This document shows positions 7,890 through 15,903 of a stretch of DNA of 64,000 bases, in pieces (position 1 is the first letter of the stretch; the number at the start of each line of letters is the position of its first letter). The position numbers were made by a program, and so were the translations under genes. Where the stretch lies: positions 1 through 64,000 of the forward strand of contig DATBNO010000060.1 of NCBI GenBank assembly GCA_036554285.1, read 5' to 3'. The notes beneath the pieces are model-generated. The model searched no databases. It saw only the letters and a list, made by a program, of their open reading frames with translations, and was not told the DNA's origin. Source of the stretch: JADGGM01 sp025449955. GTDB lineage: Bacteria > Gemmatimonadota > Gemmatimonadetes > Gemmatimonadales > Gemmatimonadaceae.

Positions 7890-8486
7890 TCAGTCGGAAG
7901 GCGTCGGAGGATCGTCGGACTGATCGGCGAAGAAGGCGTTCACGTTTAGGCTGAAGGCTTCCGAGGAGCCGGCAGGACGCCACGTTAGCATGCCGTCAAT
8001 CAGCATGGCACGCTCATCGCCAGGGCGCCAGACTTCGATCGCTTCCGAGTTTCCGTCCACCACCCAATACTCCGGGACGCAGCGACGTTGGAATGCGCGT
8101 CGCTTGGTAATGCGATCATGACGCGCGGACCCTGGCGACAGCACCTCGCAAATAAGGATTGGTCGGATTACCGGGTCGCTCGCCGGTGCACGTCGACCGT
8201 TCAGCGCCGGGGCGACGAAAATATCAGGTTCAAAACGGGTTTCACTCTCGAGCTCGACCTCGCCCGGCCCGAGGCGTACTTCGCCAAGATTCTGGCGCCG
8301 TACATATTCGCGCAGCAACACAGCCAGCTCGAACGCAATGCGTTGATGGCGGCCGCTCGGCGCCGGCGTTACGAGTAACTCGCCGGCGACAAGCTCGTAA
8401 CGCGGGTCGTATCCCGCGCGTTTCTCGACGAGGACTTCGACGTCCTCGGTTGTCCAGTGTTGTTTGCGAATGGCTGCCATGAACAT
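7890..8486 (-). CDS. Uma2 family endonuclease-like protein (DUF820)
   Basis: A Uma2 (DUF820) protein, PD-(D/E)XK nuclease fold, biological role unclear. Signature pieces: WTTEDVEVLV, RYELVAGELLVTPAPSGRHQ, FEPDIFVAP, LICEVLSPGSARHDRITKR and VPEYWVVDGN. The second copy at 12968-13555 is clearly homologous. Two ATGs (8486, 8480) give M-F-M; the paralog has the same M-V-M arrangement preceded by the same GCCGAGCA-like leader, so I placed the start there. The frame is open further upstream, but that part belongs to the repeated leader. Confidence 0.85.
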   Translation of the reverse strand: MFMAAIRKQHWTTEDVEVLVEKRAGYDPRYELVAGELLVTPAPSGRHQRIAFELAVLLREYVRRQNLGEVRLGPGEVELESETRFEPDIFVAPALNGRRAPASDPVIRPILICEVLSPGSARHDRITKRRAFQRRCVPEYWVVDGNSEAIEVWRPGDERAMLIDGMLTWRPAGSSEAFSLNVNAFFADQSDDPPTPSD

Positions 8487-9148
8487 AATCTGCTCGGCGA
8501 CGAGGTCCCGGCGCAACTCGGCATGCGCGACGGTATGTCCCTCGCGTGTCCGCGGCATCATCGAATCGACGCGCCGATACTTCAATCCGTTGCGCGCACT
8601 GCCACACTGGAGGCCACAAGATCATGTCGTCACTCGACCGTACGCTGGAAGGCGACGTTCTCGTACATCACTTGCGGCGCGATGAACAAACGATCGATGC
8701 CGACCTGGTTGCGAAGCACGGGCGCTCGGCGCGAACGCTGGTCAAGGAAGGCTCGCTACGCCTAACGCTGACGGCGCTCGCGCCCGACGGCAAAGTCCCG
8801 GTGCACGCGACGGCAGGCATGAACCCAATGTGCTCGGCGACCGTTCTGCGCAACTCGGCATGCGCGACGGTACCGCTTCTCGCGTGCCGATGCTATTGTC
8901 GAATCACCGTGCCGATGATTGCTTGCGTACACTGCCACTACCGGTGACATCGCTATGTCTTCACTCGACCGCACGCTCGAAGGCGACGTGCTCGTTCACC
9001 ACTTGCCGCGCGATGAACAAACGATCGATGCCGCGCTGGTCGCCAAGCACGGGCGCTCGGCGCGCACGCTGGTCAAGGAAGGCGCGCTGCGCCTAACGCT
9101 AATGGCGCTCGCACCCGGCGGCGTCACCCCGGCCCACGACACCAACGG
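8474..9148. repeat. Tandem duplication spanning Uma2 leader and cupin 5' half
   Basis: Two adjacent, diverged copies of one segment. Copy 1 (about 8474-8813) holds the Uma2 start codons, its leader and the first two thirds of a cupin gene; copy 2 (about 8814-9148) repeats a dead Uma2 start region (CATGAACNNAATNTGCTCGG), the leader (AACTCGGCATGCGCGACGGT shared) and the same cupin portion, this time followed by an intact 3' end. The junction cuts the first cupin gene. Confidence 0.8.
8624..8947 (+). pseudogene. Truncated cupin gene (first copy of the duplication)
   Basis: Residues 1-62 closely match the intact cupin downstream (MSSLDRTLEGDVLVHHL, RRDEQTIDADLVAKHGRSAR), then after about LAPDGKVPVHATAG the similarity stops and the frame reads through the remnant Uma2 leader as Cys-rich nonsense to 8947. 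The beta-barrel and metal-binding part is absent, so this is a duplication remnant. It may still be translated. Confidence 0.75.
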
Positions 9149-9320
9149 ACCGGTGAGCATCCACGTCGTCGAGGGCGACGTCGTCTTCACGGCCGTCGGA
9201 CGCGAGTACACGCTGGCGGTGGGCGACGTGATCGTGTTCGCTGCGGGCGTCGAGCATGCGCTTCGCTCCGTCCACGGCTGCACGCTGCTTCTAACGGTCG
9301 TCCACATGACGGCGGCGTGA
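8955..9320 (+). CDS. Small cupin-domain protein
   Basis: A 121-residue single-domain cupin. The C-terminal half, PAHDTNGPVSIHVVEGDVVF followed by YTLAVGDVIVFAAGVEHALR, is the usual cupin barrel with His and Gly positions of motifs 1 and 2, although motif 1 is reduced to PAHDTNGP...E. The N-terminal segment up to residue 62 is duplicated in the truncated copy just upstream. Ligand and function unknown; similar small cupins are often stress-related. It ends ten bases before the convergent hydrolase gene. Confidence 0.8.
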   Translation: MSSLDRTLEGDVLVHHLPRDEQTIDAALVAKHGRSARTLVKEGALRLTLMALAPGGVTPAHDTNGPVSIHVVEGDVVFTAVGREYTLAVGDVIVFAAGVEHALRSVHGCTLLLTVVHMTAA

Positions 9321-9329
9321 CCGCGGCCG

Positions 9330-9995
9330 CTATAGCGCGTGATCGATCCAGTGCCGGCTCGTCTCCGCGATCTGCTCCATCACCACCGCATCCGTTCGCC
9401 CGGACGACTTGAGAACGTGAAAGCTGTGGTCCGCGCCCTCTACCCAGTGCATCTCCCACGGTGCGGTGACGCGGTCCAACACTCCGCCCATGAGCGCTCG
9501 CGTCACGAACGGATCTCGTGTGCCGCAAAAACAGAGCACCGGCATCGTGATCGTGGGCAGATGCGCATCGCGGAGCTGCTCCGGCTTGCCGGGCGGATGC
9601 AACGGATACGCCAGCAGCAGCAATCCATTGGCGGCGAAACCCGATGCGGCGAGCATCGACGCGGCGCGCCCCCCCATCGATCGGCCGCCGATCACCAACC
9701 GCTCCGGATGCAGCTCGGCGCGCGTGCGCTCCACGATGGCGGCCACCGTCTGCTGCAACAGGGGCATCTGATCGGGTCGTCCGCGCTTCTTCTCCTTGTA
9801 CAGGAAATTGAATCGTACCACGCCCACGCCCCGCGCGCGCATCGCGTTGGCGGCGGCGACGGTGCTGCGGTCGGCCATGCTCCCGCCCGCGCCGTGGGCG
9901 CACACGAACACGGCGGCGTCGGCGCCGCCTAACGCAGGCTCGTAGACGGCGGAGGTGGTGTCCGCGCCGACGGCCACGGTCCACACGGGGCTCAT
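9330..9995 (-). CDS. Alpha/beta hydrolase, Tex30/KANL3-like (dienelactone-hydrolase related)
   Basis: A 221-residue alpha/beta hydrolase. It has the oxyanion-side motif CAHGAGGSM, the nucleophile elbow GGRSMGGR (Ser near residue 109), an Asp in CGTRDPFV and a His in GADHSFHV, completing a Ser-Asp-His triad. The short, lid-less form resembles the Tex30/KANL3 group. Substrate unknown. The ATG overlaps the helicase stop by four bases, so it is co-transcribed behind the helicase. Confidence 0.85.
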   Translation of the reverse strand: MSPVWTVAVGADTTSAVYEPALGGADAAVFVCAHGAGGSMADRSTVAAANAMRARGVGVVRFNFLYKEKKRGRPDQMPLLQQTVAAIVERTRAELHPERLVIGGRSMGGRAASMLAASGFAANGLLLLAYPLHPPGKPEQLRDAHLPTITMPVLCFCGTRDPFVTRALMGGVLDRVTAPWEMHWVEGADHSFHVLKSSGRTDAVVMEQIAETSRHWIDHAL

Positions 9996-12922
9996 ACCGG
10001 CCGCTTCGGCGTTAGGCCCATCTCGTCCAGGAACCGATGTCCACCGGTCGGCTTCTCGCCGCGCGCCTCGACGCGCGTCAGGACGAGCCGGTCGATCGTC
10101 CGTGTCATCCCCACGTAGAGCACGCGGCGCGCCTCCTGTATTTCTTCGTCCGTCGCCGACTTGGCGGACGTCCCGCCGGGCATCTCGCTATCCTCGGCGC
10201 CCACGATGTACACCCGCGAAAACTCCAGCCCCTTGGTGGAGTGCAGCGTGAGCAGGTTCACTCGGCCGCGCTCCACGTCCTGGCCGTCCCAGTTGGACAG
10301 GGCGATGCGCTCCAGCATCGCGGCCAATTGCTCTTCCAGCGAGCCCTCCGGAATCTCGGCGATGATGCGGCGGAGCCGAGCCATCACCGACGGGTACCGC
10401 TCGTCGGCCGTTTTCTCGGCGCGGATACGCAGCATGAGCGCTACGCCGCCCAACCGCTCGATCACGTCGGCCACCGAGGGCAGGGACGCATCGTCCCCGC
10501 GCAGCCGCTCGTACCAGTCCAGGCACGTGCTGTATTTGCCTAACGCAAAAGTGCGCGCGACGCGGGCGAAGAGCGCCGCCTCGGGGCACGACACGCCGCT
10601 CGAGTCCAGCGCCAGCGCGACGCCAAGCTGTGCGAGCAGGTGGACGACCGCCGTCTTCCGGGCGCGGGAGAGCTTCCGCTCCTCGAGCGGCGGGACGAGC
10701 CTGGCCAGCGCGATCGTGTCGTCGAGCGCGCGATGCGACGTGCCGGGCGGAATGCCCAGCTCGCGCGCCAGGTCGCCTAACTTGCGACTCGTGGGAAAGA
10801 GGTCCCGCGCCAACGGCAGCGTGTCGAATTGGCGAACGGCGAACGTGCTGCCCAGCTCCTGGGCCACGCGCTTCAAGATCGCGAAGTCGAAGTGATGGCC
10901 GTTGTGCGCCACGTGTACGTCGTCGCCGCAGAACGCGCGAAACGCCGGCCAGATCTCGCCGAGGGCCGGCGCCTCGCGAACGTCGGCATCGGTCAGGCCA
11001 TGGATCGCGGTCGCATCGGCGGGAATGGGCGACGATGGCCTGACGTACGACGTGTACGTGTCGACGACCACCCCGTTGCGCACCCGGACGGCCGCGATCT
11101 CGACGATCTGCGCCGTGGCAATGCTCTTGCTCGTCGTCTCGAGGTCGACCGCCGTATAGTCGGTGAACGCGGCCTCGAGCTCCGCCATCTCGATGAGCTG
11201 CGCGGCCTTGAACACGGCCAGCGGCAGGCCTAACGTTGGCGCATCGGCCGGCGTCAGCCGCCGCGAGGTATCCGCCGGCGCGGCGCCCCGCACGTACCGC
11301 ACGTTGAGGTCGGCCAGCATGCCCGCCACCGCGAGCTCGGCTCCGCCTAACGGAGCAATCCATAGCGGCGACTGCTGCTCGCGTGCCGCGCGGAGGCGGC
11401 CGGCCAGCCGCACCACCTCGGGCACTGTGGCCGGGTCGCTGATCTCATCCACGTGGTCGGCGAGCACCGATTGCAGCCGCCCGACGCGGCGGGACAACAG
11501 CTCCTGCACCAGCGACGTCACCGACGGATGCTGCTGGCCAAGCGCTTCGAGATTCCGCAGGTCCGCGGTGGCGCGCCTGATCTGCTTGCCCTCCTCGTCC
11601 CGCGGCGGCAGATGCGCCTGTAAGCGGCCCAGCTGGACGCGCAAGTCGTGCGACCCTTCGTTAGGAAGCGTCTCCGCCTGAACCAGAATATTCTGGTCGA
11701 GCACCGCGCGCAGAAATGCGTCGCGGAACTCCTCGTCATCCGGCTTGCCGATCACCCGGATGGCGGCGATCAAGTACGCGACCACGGGATCCTCGGCCAA
11801 CGCGCGCTTGGGCGCCAGGCGGCACGGGATACCTGCGTTCACGAGCTCCGTCTCGATCCGCTCGCCGATCTCGTGCTTGCGGTACAACACCGCCACGTCG
11901 CCCAGGTCGAGACCGGGATGGAGCCGGCGATCGCGCTCGAGCTCGCCCACGAGCCAGGCGGCCTCGTCGTCGTCGGTCGCGAAATCGAACGCCTCGACCG
12001 CGAACGAATCGTCGCGCTCGGCGCGCGGGACGATCTTGTCGGTAAAGATGGGCGGGTTGTGCTCGATGAGCCGGCGCGCGAGCGCGAACACGGTGCGCGG
12101 ACAGCGGCGGTTCTCCTCCAGGTGGATGCGGCGCTTGCCTAACCCGAACTCCTGGTCGAACGTGGTGAACACCGCGCGGTCGGCGCCGGCCCACGAATAG
12201 ATCGACTGTTCGTCGTCGCCCACCGCGAACACGTGGCGATGGTCCTCTGCCAGCGCACGGATCACGCGGTACTGGACGCGGTTCAGGTCCTGGAACTCAT
12301 CCACCAGAATCACGTCCCACCGTTTCCGAATCTCGGCGGCGCGAGGCGACCGCTCCAATAGGTCGGCGGCTCTCATGACTAACGTGTCGAAGTCGAGCAC
12401 GTTGCGCCGGGCGAGATGCTTCTCGTAGCGGTCGAACAGCGCCAGCGTGTCGTGCAGCGGTGCGATGTTGCGAAAACGGAAGGCCGAGAACTGCGTGAGC
12501 GTGCGGCGGTGCCACCGGCGCGGGCCCTCGAGGCGGCGGAGTACGCCTAACTGATAGTCCTCGTCGGCGATGCCGAAGCCCGGATCGAGGCCGATGTCCG
12601 GCCCGTAGGCGCGCAGCAGCTCGGCGCAGAATGCGTGGATCGTCCCGCGCGTGATGCGGTGCGCGGCGCCGCTCGCGCCCAACTTGGCGTCGAGTCGCTG
12701 CGCGATCTCGCCCGCGGCTTTGTTGGTGAACGTGAACGCGAGAATGCGCGAGGGATCGACGCCGTGGTGCTGGATGAGGTACCGGATGCGCTCGATGAGG
12801 CAGTGCGTCTTGCCGGCGCCCGGCCCCGCGAGCACGAGCAGCGAGCGCGGCTCGGCCTCGATCGCCTCCTTCTGCGAGTCGCTGAGCCGGATCGTACCGG
12901 AGTCGAGATCCGCGTGCGTCAT
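9992..12922 (-). CDS. UvrD/Rep-type helicase with internal DnaQ-like 3'-5' exonuclease domain
   Basis: A 976-residue superfamily 1 DNA helicase. N-terminal motifs: LSDSQKEAIEAE (Q motif), Walker A GPGAGKT (33-39), VDEFQDLNRVQ, GDDEQSIYSWAGAD; C-terminal motifs: LLTLHSTKGLEFSRVYIVG near 890-910 and RRVLYVGMTRT near 923-933. Between them, at about residues 588-745, sits a complete DEDDh exonuclease: DYTAVDLETTSK, AIHGLTDADV, HVAHNGHHFDFAIL and TSHRALDDTIALARL. Helicase and proofreading-type exonuclease are usually separate proteins, so one chain probably unwinds and resects DNA. The gene starts 45 bases after a Uma2 gene and is coupled to the hydrolase. Confidence 0.9.
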   Translation of the reverse strand: MTHADLDSGTIRLSDSQKEAIEAEPRSLLVLAGPGAGKTHCLIERIRYLIQHHGVDPSRILAFTFTNKAAGEIAQRLDAKLGASGAAHRITRGTIHAFCAELLRAYGPDIGLDPGFGIADEDYQLGVLRRLEGPRRWHRRTLTQFSAFRFRNIAPLHDTLALFDRYEKHLARRNVLDFDTLVMRAADLLERSPRAAEIRKRWDVILVDEFQDLNRVQYRVIRALAEDHRHVFAVGDDEQSIYSWAGADRAVFTTFDQEFGLGKRRIHLEENRRCPRTVFALARRLIEHNPPIFTDKIVPRAERDDSFAVEAFDFATDDDEAAWLVGELERDRRLHPGLDLGDVAVLYRKHEIGERIETELVNAGIPCRLAPKRALAEDPVVAYLIAAIRVIGKPDDEEFRDAFLRAVLDQNILVQAETLPNEGSHDLRVQLGRLQAHLPPRDEEGKQIRRATADLRNLEALGQQHPSVTSLVQELLSRRVGRLQSVLADHVDEISDPATVPEVVRLAGRLRAAREQQSPLWIAPLGGAELAVAGMLADLNVRYVRGAAPADTSRRLTPADAPTLGLPLAVFKAAQLIEMAELEAAFTDYTAVDLETTSKSIATAQIVEIAAVRVRNGVVVDTYTSYVRPSSPIPADATAIHGLTDADVREAPALGEIWPAFRAFCGDDVHVAHNGHHFDFAILKRVAQELGSTFAVRQFDTLPLARDLFPTSRKLGDLARELGIPPGTSHRALDDTIALARLVPPLEERKLSRARKTAVVHLLAQLGVALALDSSGVSCPEAALFARVARTFALGKYSTCLDWYERLRGDDASLPSVADVIERLGGVALMLRIRAEKTADERYPSVMARLRRIIAEIPEGSLEEQLAAMLERIALSNWDGQDVERGRVNLLTLHSTKGLEFSRVYIVGAEDSEMPGGTSAKSATDEEIQEARRVLYVGMTRTIDRLVLTRVEARGEKPTGGHRFLDEMGLTPKRPV

Positions 12923-12967
12923 GAGGGACGTGGGGCTCCCGCGCCCGGCGCAGGGAACGGCGTATGC

Positions 12968-13555
12968 CTAACGGAGCGGGGCGCCGTCGGCGATGCTCGC
13001 AAAGAAGGCCTTCACATCGAGCTCGAACGGTTCCGTGCAGCCGGCGGGACGCCACGTTAGGCGACTATCGATCAGCTCGGCCCGCTCGGCGTGCGGATGC
13101 CACACCTCGAACGTCCCCGCCGCGCCGTCCACCACCCAATAGTCGGGCACGCCGTCGCGCTGGAACGCGCGGCGCTTGGTGAAACGATCGTGCCGCACCG
13201 AGCTCGGCGACAGCGCCTCGCAAATGAGCAACGGATGTGAAATGGGATTGCTCGTTTTGTCCAGGCGACCGTCGGGTGCCGGCACGATGCAGAGATCGGG
13301 CTCGAAGAGCGTCCCCTCACGCAACCGGACATCCGGGCCTAACAGAAGCTCGCCCACACGCTGCACGGTCAAATATGGTTGGAGACGGAACGCAAGCTGA
13401 ATGATGACGCGCTGGTGCCGGCGAGTGGGTGCCGGGGTCACCAAGAGCTCCCCATTTACGAGCTCGTACCGCGGCGTGTACGCCGGGCGCGCATCGATGA
13501 GACGCGACACTTCGCGAACCGTCCAACGGCGCGGCTGTAATGACGGCATGACCAT
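12968..13555 (-). CDS. Uma2 family endonuclease-like protein (DUF820), second copy
   Basis: Homolog of the 7890-8486 gene along its full length: WTVREVSRLID, RYELVNGELLVTPAPTRRHQ, FEPDLCIVP, LICEALSPSSVRHDRFTKR, VPDYWVVDGA and a WRPAGCTEPFELDV ending. The leader is also shared (AACTCGGCATGCGCGACG at about 13583-13600). Start at the M-V-M pair (13555/13549), by analogy with the paralog; the frame is open to 13969 but the upstream part is not conserved in character. Role of Uma2 proteins is not known; they multiply in some genomes. Confidence 0.85.
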   Translation of the reverse strand: MVMPSLQPRRWTVREVSRLIDARPAYTPRYELVNGELLVTPAPTRRHQRVIIQLAFRLQPYLTVQRVGELLLGPDVRLREGTLFEPDLCIVPAPDGRLDKTSNPISHPLLICEALSPSSVRHDRFTKRRAFQRDGVPDYWVVDGAAGTFEVWHPHAERAELIDSRLTWRPAGCTEPFELDVKAFFASIADGAPLR

Positions 13556-13832
13556 AAGTTGCTCGGCCTCAGGGTGATAAGGCAACTCGGCATGCGCGAC
13601 GATGGCCATCGAATTCGCGGCGATCGGCATCGAATCGCCGCCAATGGTCGCAAAGCAATCCGACTGCCGCGACCCGCGTACGAGGTCGCCCTTGTGCCCC
13701 TCAGACTCTCGCGGTAGGTTGGGAAACCGAAGACACACCGAACTACTATTGTAGTGGCTGCTGTAGTGGCTGCCGCGCAGACGGGCCAGTTCTCGAGGTC
13801 CCGTGCGACCCGCGAGGCGGAGGTGATGGGCG

Positions 13833-14213
13833 ATGATCGAAGTGATGAGCAAGGACGAACTCGAGCTGTGGCTGTGCGGTCCTGGCGCACGGATCCCGAC
13901 GCACGCCGAGCTTGCCTCGCAGGTCGGAGTGCCGTTGAGCAGCATTGCGGACACTACGCTATTGCGCACGTCCCGCCGTTTGCGATGTCTGCGGTTTGTG
14001 CTCGCCGTGCTGCGCGACGTGTACGCGGACGACGACGTCGTGCGGCACTGGCTTCGGCAGCCACGCGCTGAGATTCACGGGTCGAGCGCGCTCGCGTCGA
14101 TGCTGGCGGGGAACGTGGCGGCCGTCGACGAGCTGGTCGTCGGCGAGTGGCACCGTCCGGGGCGCGCGTGGCAAAATGCGCCGCTTGACCATGGTGTACG
14201 CGCCTGCCTATGA
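13833..14213 (+). CDS. MbcA/ParS/Xre-type antitoxin-like protein (DUF2384)
   Basis: A 126-residue protein whose C-terminal half (VLRDVYADDDVVRHWLRQPR, GSSALASMLAGNVAAVDELV) matches the toxin-binding domain of Xre/MbcA/ParS antitoxins. These normally pair with a RES-domain toxin encoded next door; none is visible in the window, so it is an orphan or has another role. A strong ribosome site (GGAGGTG at 13819-13825) precedes the ATG by about seven bases. The last ~15 residues after the domain look non-conserved. Confidence 0.68.
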   Translation: MIEVMSKDELELWLCGPGARIPTHAELASQVGVPLSSIADTTLLRTSRRLRCLRFVLAVLRDVYADDDVVRHWLRQPRAEIHGSSALASMLAGNVAAVDELVVGEWHRPGRAWQNAPLDHGVRACL

Positions 14214-14334
14214 TCCAATCTTAGGCTCCCGCAACGTGAAATTGCGCTCGAGTCCGGCCCGGCTCTACCCAGAGTCGGGCTGTTTCACGTCGCCGGTGGG
14301 AACGGTTGCTCGCCCCTCGGGTGTTGGTTTGGGG

Positions 14335-14913
14335 ATGGATCCTTTGAACTCGAATCGTTTGACCGTTGTCGGGGTGTCGGGGAGTCCGTCGGCGGCGTCC
14401 AAGTCGCGGCGGCTGCTGGACGGAGTGTTGTCTGCGTTAGGCGAGTCCGGCGCGGCGGCGTCGCGCATCGATCTGGCCGACCTGCCGGCCGATGCGCTCT
14501 TGGGGCGGCGCGCGTGTGCCGAGGTCCAGCACGCGCTGGCGATGGTGGCGTCGGCGGACATCGTCGCGGTGAGCACGCCCGTCTACCGGGCGACGTACAG
14601 CGGACTGCTCAAGGTGTTCTGTGACCTGTTCGCGCCCGGTGCGTTAGTCGGAAAGATCGCGATTCCGATCGCGACCGGCGGCGGTCCGGCGCACGCGCTC
14701 TGCATCGATCACGGGCTGCGGCCGTTGCTCGCGAGTGTGGGCGCCGTCGTCGTCGCCGCGGGCATCTACGGCACCGACGCCGAATTCGCGGACGGCGTGC
14801 CTAACGCATCGCTCATGGGGCGGGTCCGGCTGGTTGCCGGCGAGGCGTTGGCGCTCGCCGAGGGTGTGCGCGTCGCGCGTGGTGCATTGTCTTCGTCTAC
14901 CATGGAGAGTTGA
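14335..14913 (+). CDS. NAD(P)H-dependent FMN reductase (SsuE/MsuE-like)
   Basis: A 192-residue flavodoxin-fold FMN reductase: VVGVSGSPSAASKSRRLLD binds the FMN phosphate, and STPVYRATYSGLLKVFCDLF is the family's second signature. It would supply FMNH2 to the two-component monooxygenase two genes downstream. The ATG at 14335 begins the conserved fold; the frame is open to 13945 but overlaps the antitoxin gene in another frame. The stop is five bases before the ATP-grasp start. Confidence 0.88.
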   Translation: MDPLNSNRLTVVGVSGSPSAASKSRRLLDGVLSALGESGAAASRIDLADLPADALLGRRACAEVQHALAMVASADIVAVSTPVYRATYSGLLKVFCDLFAPGALVGKIAIPIATGGGPAHALCIDHGLRPLLASVGAVVVAAGIYGTDAEFADGVPNASLMGRVRLVAGEALALAEGVRVARGALSSSTMES

Positions 14914-14918
14914 CGCTC

Positions 14919-15902
14919 ATGTCCGTCGTTGCCGGCAAGCCGATCGCCATCTTCCACGAGCATCCCGACTGGTTCCGGCCGTTGTTCGCCGAGCTCGATC
15001 GTCGCGAGACGCCGTACGTGAAGCTCGATGCCGCATCGCACCAGTTCGATCCGTCGGAGCGCGAGTCGCCGTACTCGCTCGTGTTCAACCGGGCGAGTCC
15101 ATCGGCGTATCTGCGCGGGCATGCGCAGTCGCTCTACTACACGCTGCACTGGCTCAAGCATTTGGAGCGGATCGGCGTGCCTACCGTGAATGGATCGGCG
15201 GTATACGGGTTCGAACTGTCGAAGGCGACGCAGCTCGATCTGCTGGATGGGTTGGGCTTGCCGTATCCGCGGGCGGTCGTGATCAACGACGCGGCGCAGG
15301 CGTCGAGCGCGGCGGCCGGGCTCAGGTTCCCGGTGTTGGTCAAGGCCAACGTGGGCGGGAGCGGGGCGGGGATCGTGCGCTACGACACCCCCGAGGTACT
15401 GGCCGACGAGGTCGCCCGCGGCACCGTTGCGTTAGGCATCGACGATACGGCGCTGGTGCAGGAGTCCTGCCCGATGCGCGACGGGCACATCACGCGCGTC
15501 GAGACGTTGGGCGGCAAGTACCTGTACGCGATCAACGTGTATCCGGCCACCGGCTCGTTCGACCTCTGTCCGGCCGATGCCTGCCAGCGCACCGACGGCG
15601 TGGAGCTGGTGCGCGGGGCGTGCGCGCTCGATGCGCCGAAAACCGGCATGCGCGTCGAGGCGGCCATCCCGCCGCGCGAGATTATTGCGCAGGTGGAGCG
15701 CATCGCGCGCGCGGCCAAGCTCGACGTGGGCGGGATCGAGTATCTGGTCGACGACCGCGACGGCAAGCACTACTTCTACGACATCAACGCGTTGTCCAAC
15801 TTCGTGGCCGACGCGCCCAACGTGATCGGATTCGATCCGTTCGCGCGCCTGGTGGACTACCTCGAGGAGCGGGCAGGCCTAACGAAGGTGGAGGCGGCAT
15901 AA
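14919..15902 (+). CDS. RimK-like ATP-grasp ligase
   Basis: A ~327-residue ATP-grasp protein, the fold that activates a carboxylate as acyl-phosphate and joins it to an amine or thiol. FPVLVKANVGGSGAGIVRYD is the ATP-binding lysine and glycine-rich loop, and GGIEYLVDDRDGKHYFYDIN gives the metal-binding Glu, Asp and Asn. I prefer ATG 14919 (GGAGAG nine bases before) to TTG 14910, which abuts that site. Lying between a flavin reductase and a flavin monooxygenase, and touching both, it likely acts in the same pathway; substrate unknown. Confidence 0.85.
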   Translation: MSVVAGKPIAIFHEHPDWFRPLFAELDRRETPYVKLDAASHQFDPSERESPYSLVFNRASPSAYLRGHAQSLYYTLHWLKHLERIGVPTVNGSAVYGFELSKATQLDLLDGLGLPYPRAVVINDAAQASSAAAGLRFPVLVKANVGGSGAGIVRYDTPEVLADEVARGTVALGIDDTALVQESCPMRDGHITRVETLGGKYLYAINVYPATGSFDLCPADACQRTDGVELVRGACALDAPKTGMRVEAAIPPREIIAQVERIARAAKLDVGGIEYLVDDRDGKHYFYDINALSNFVADAPNVIGFDPFARLVDYLEERAGLTKVEAA

Positions 15903-15903
15903 C

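Noticed and set aside
13752..13776. Direct repeat TGTAGTGGCTGC upstream of the antitoxin-like gene
   Set aside because: Two copies only, no palindrome and no conserved partner; could be an operator pair but nothing supports it.
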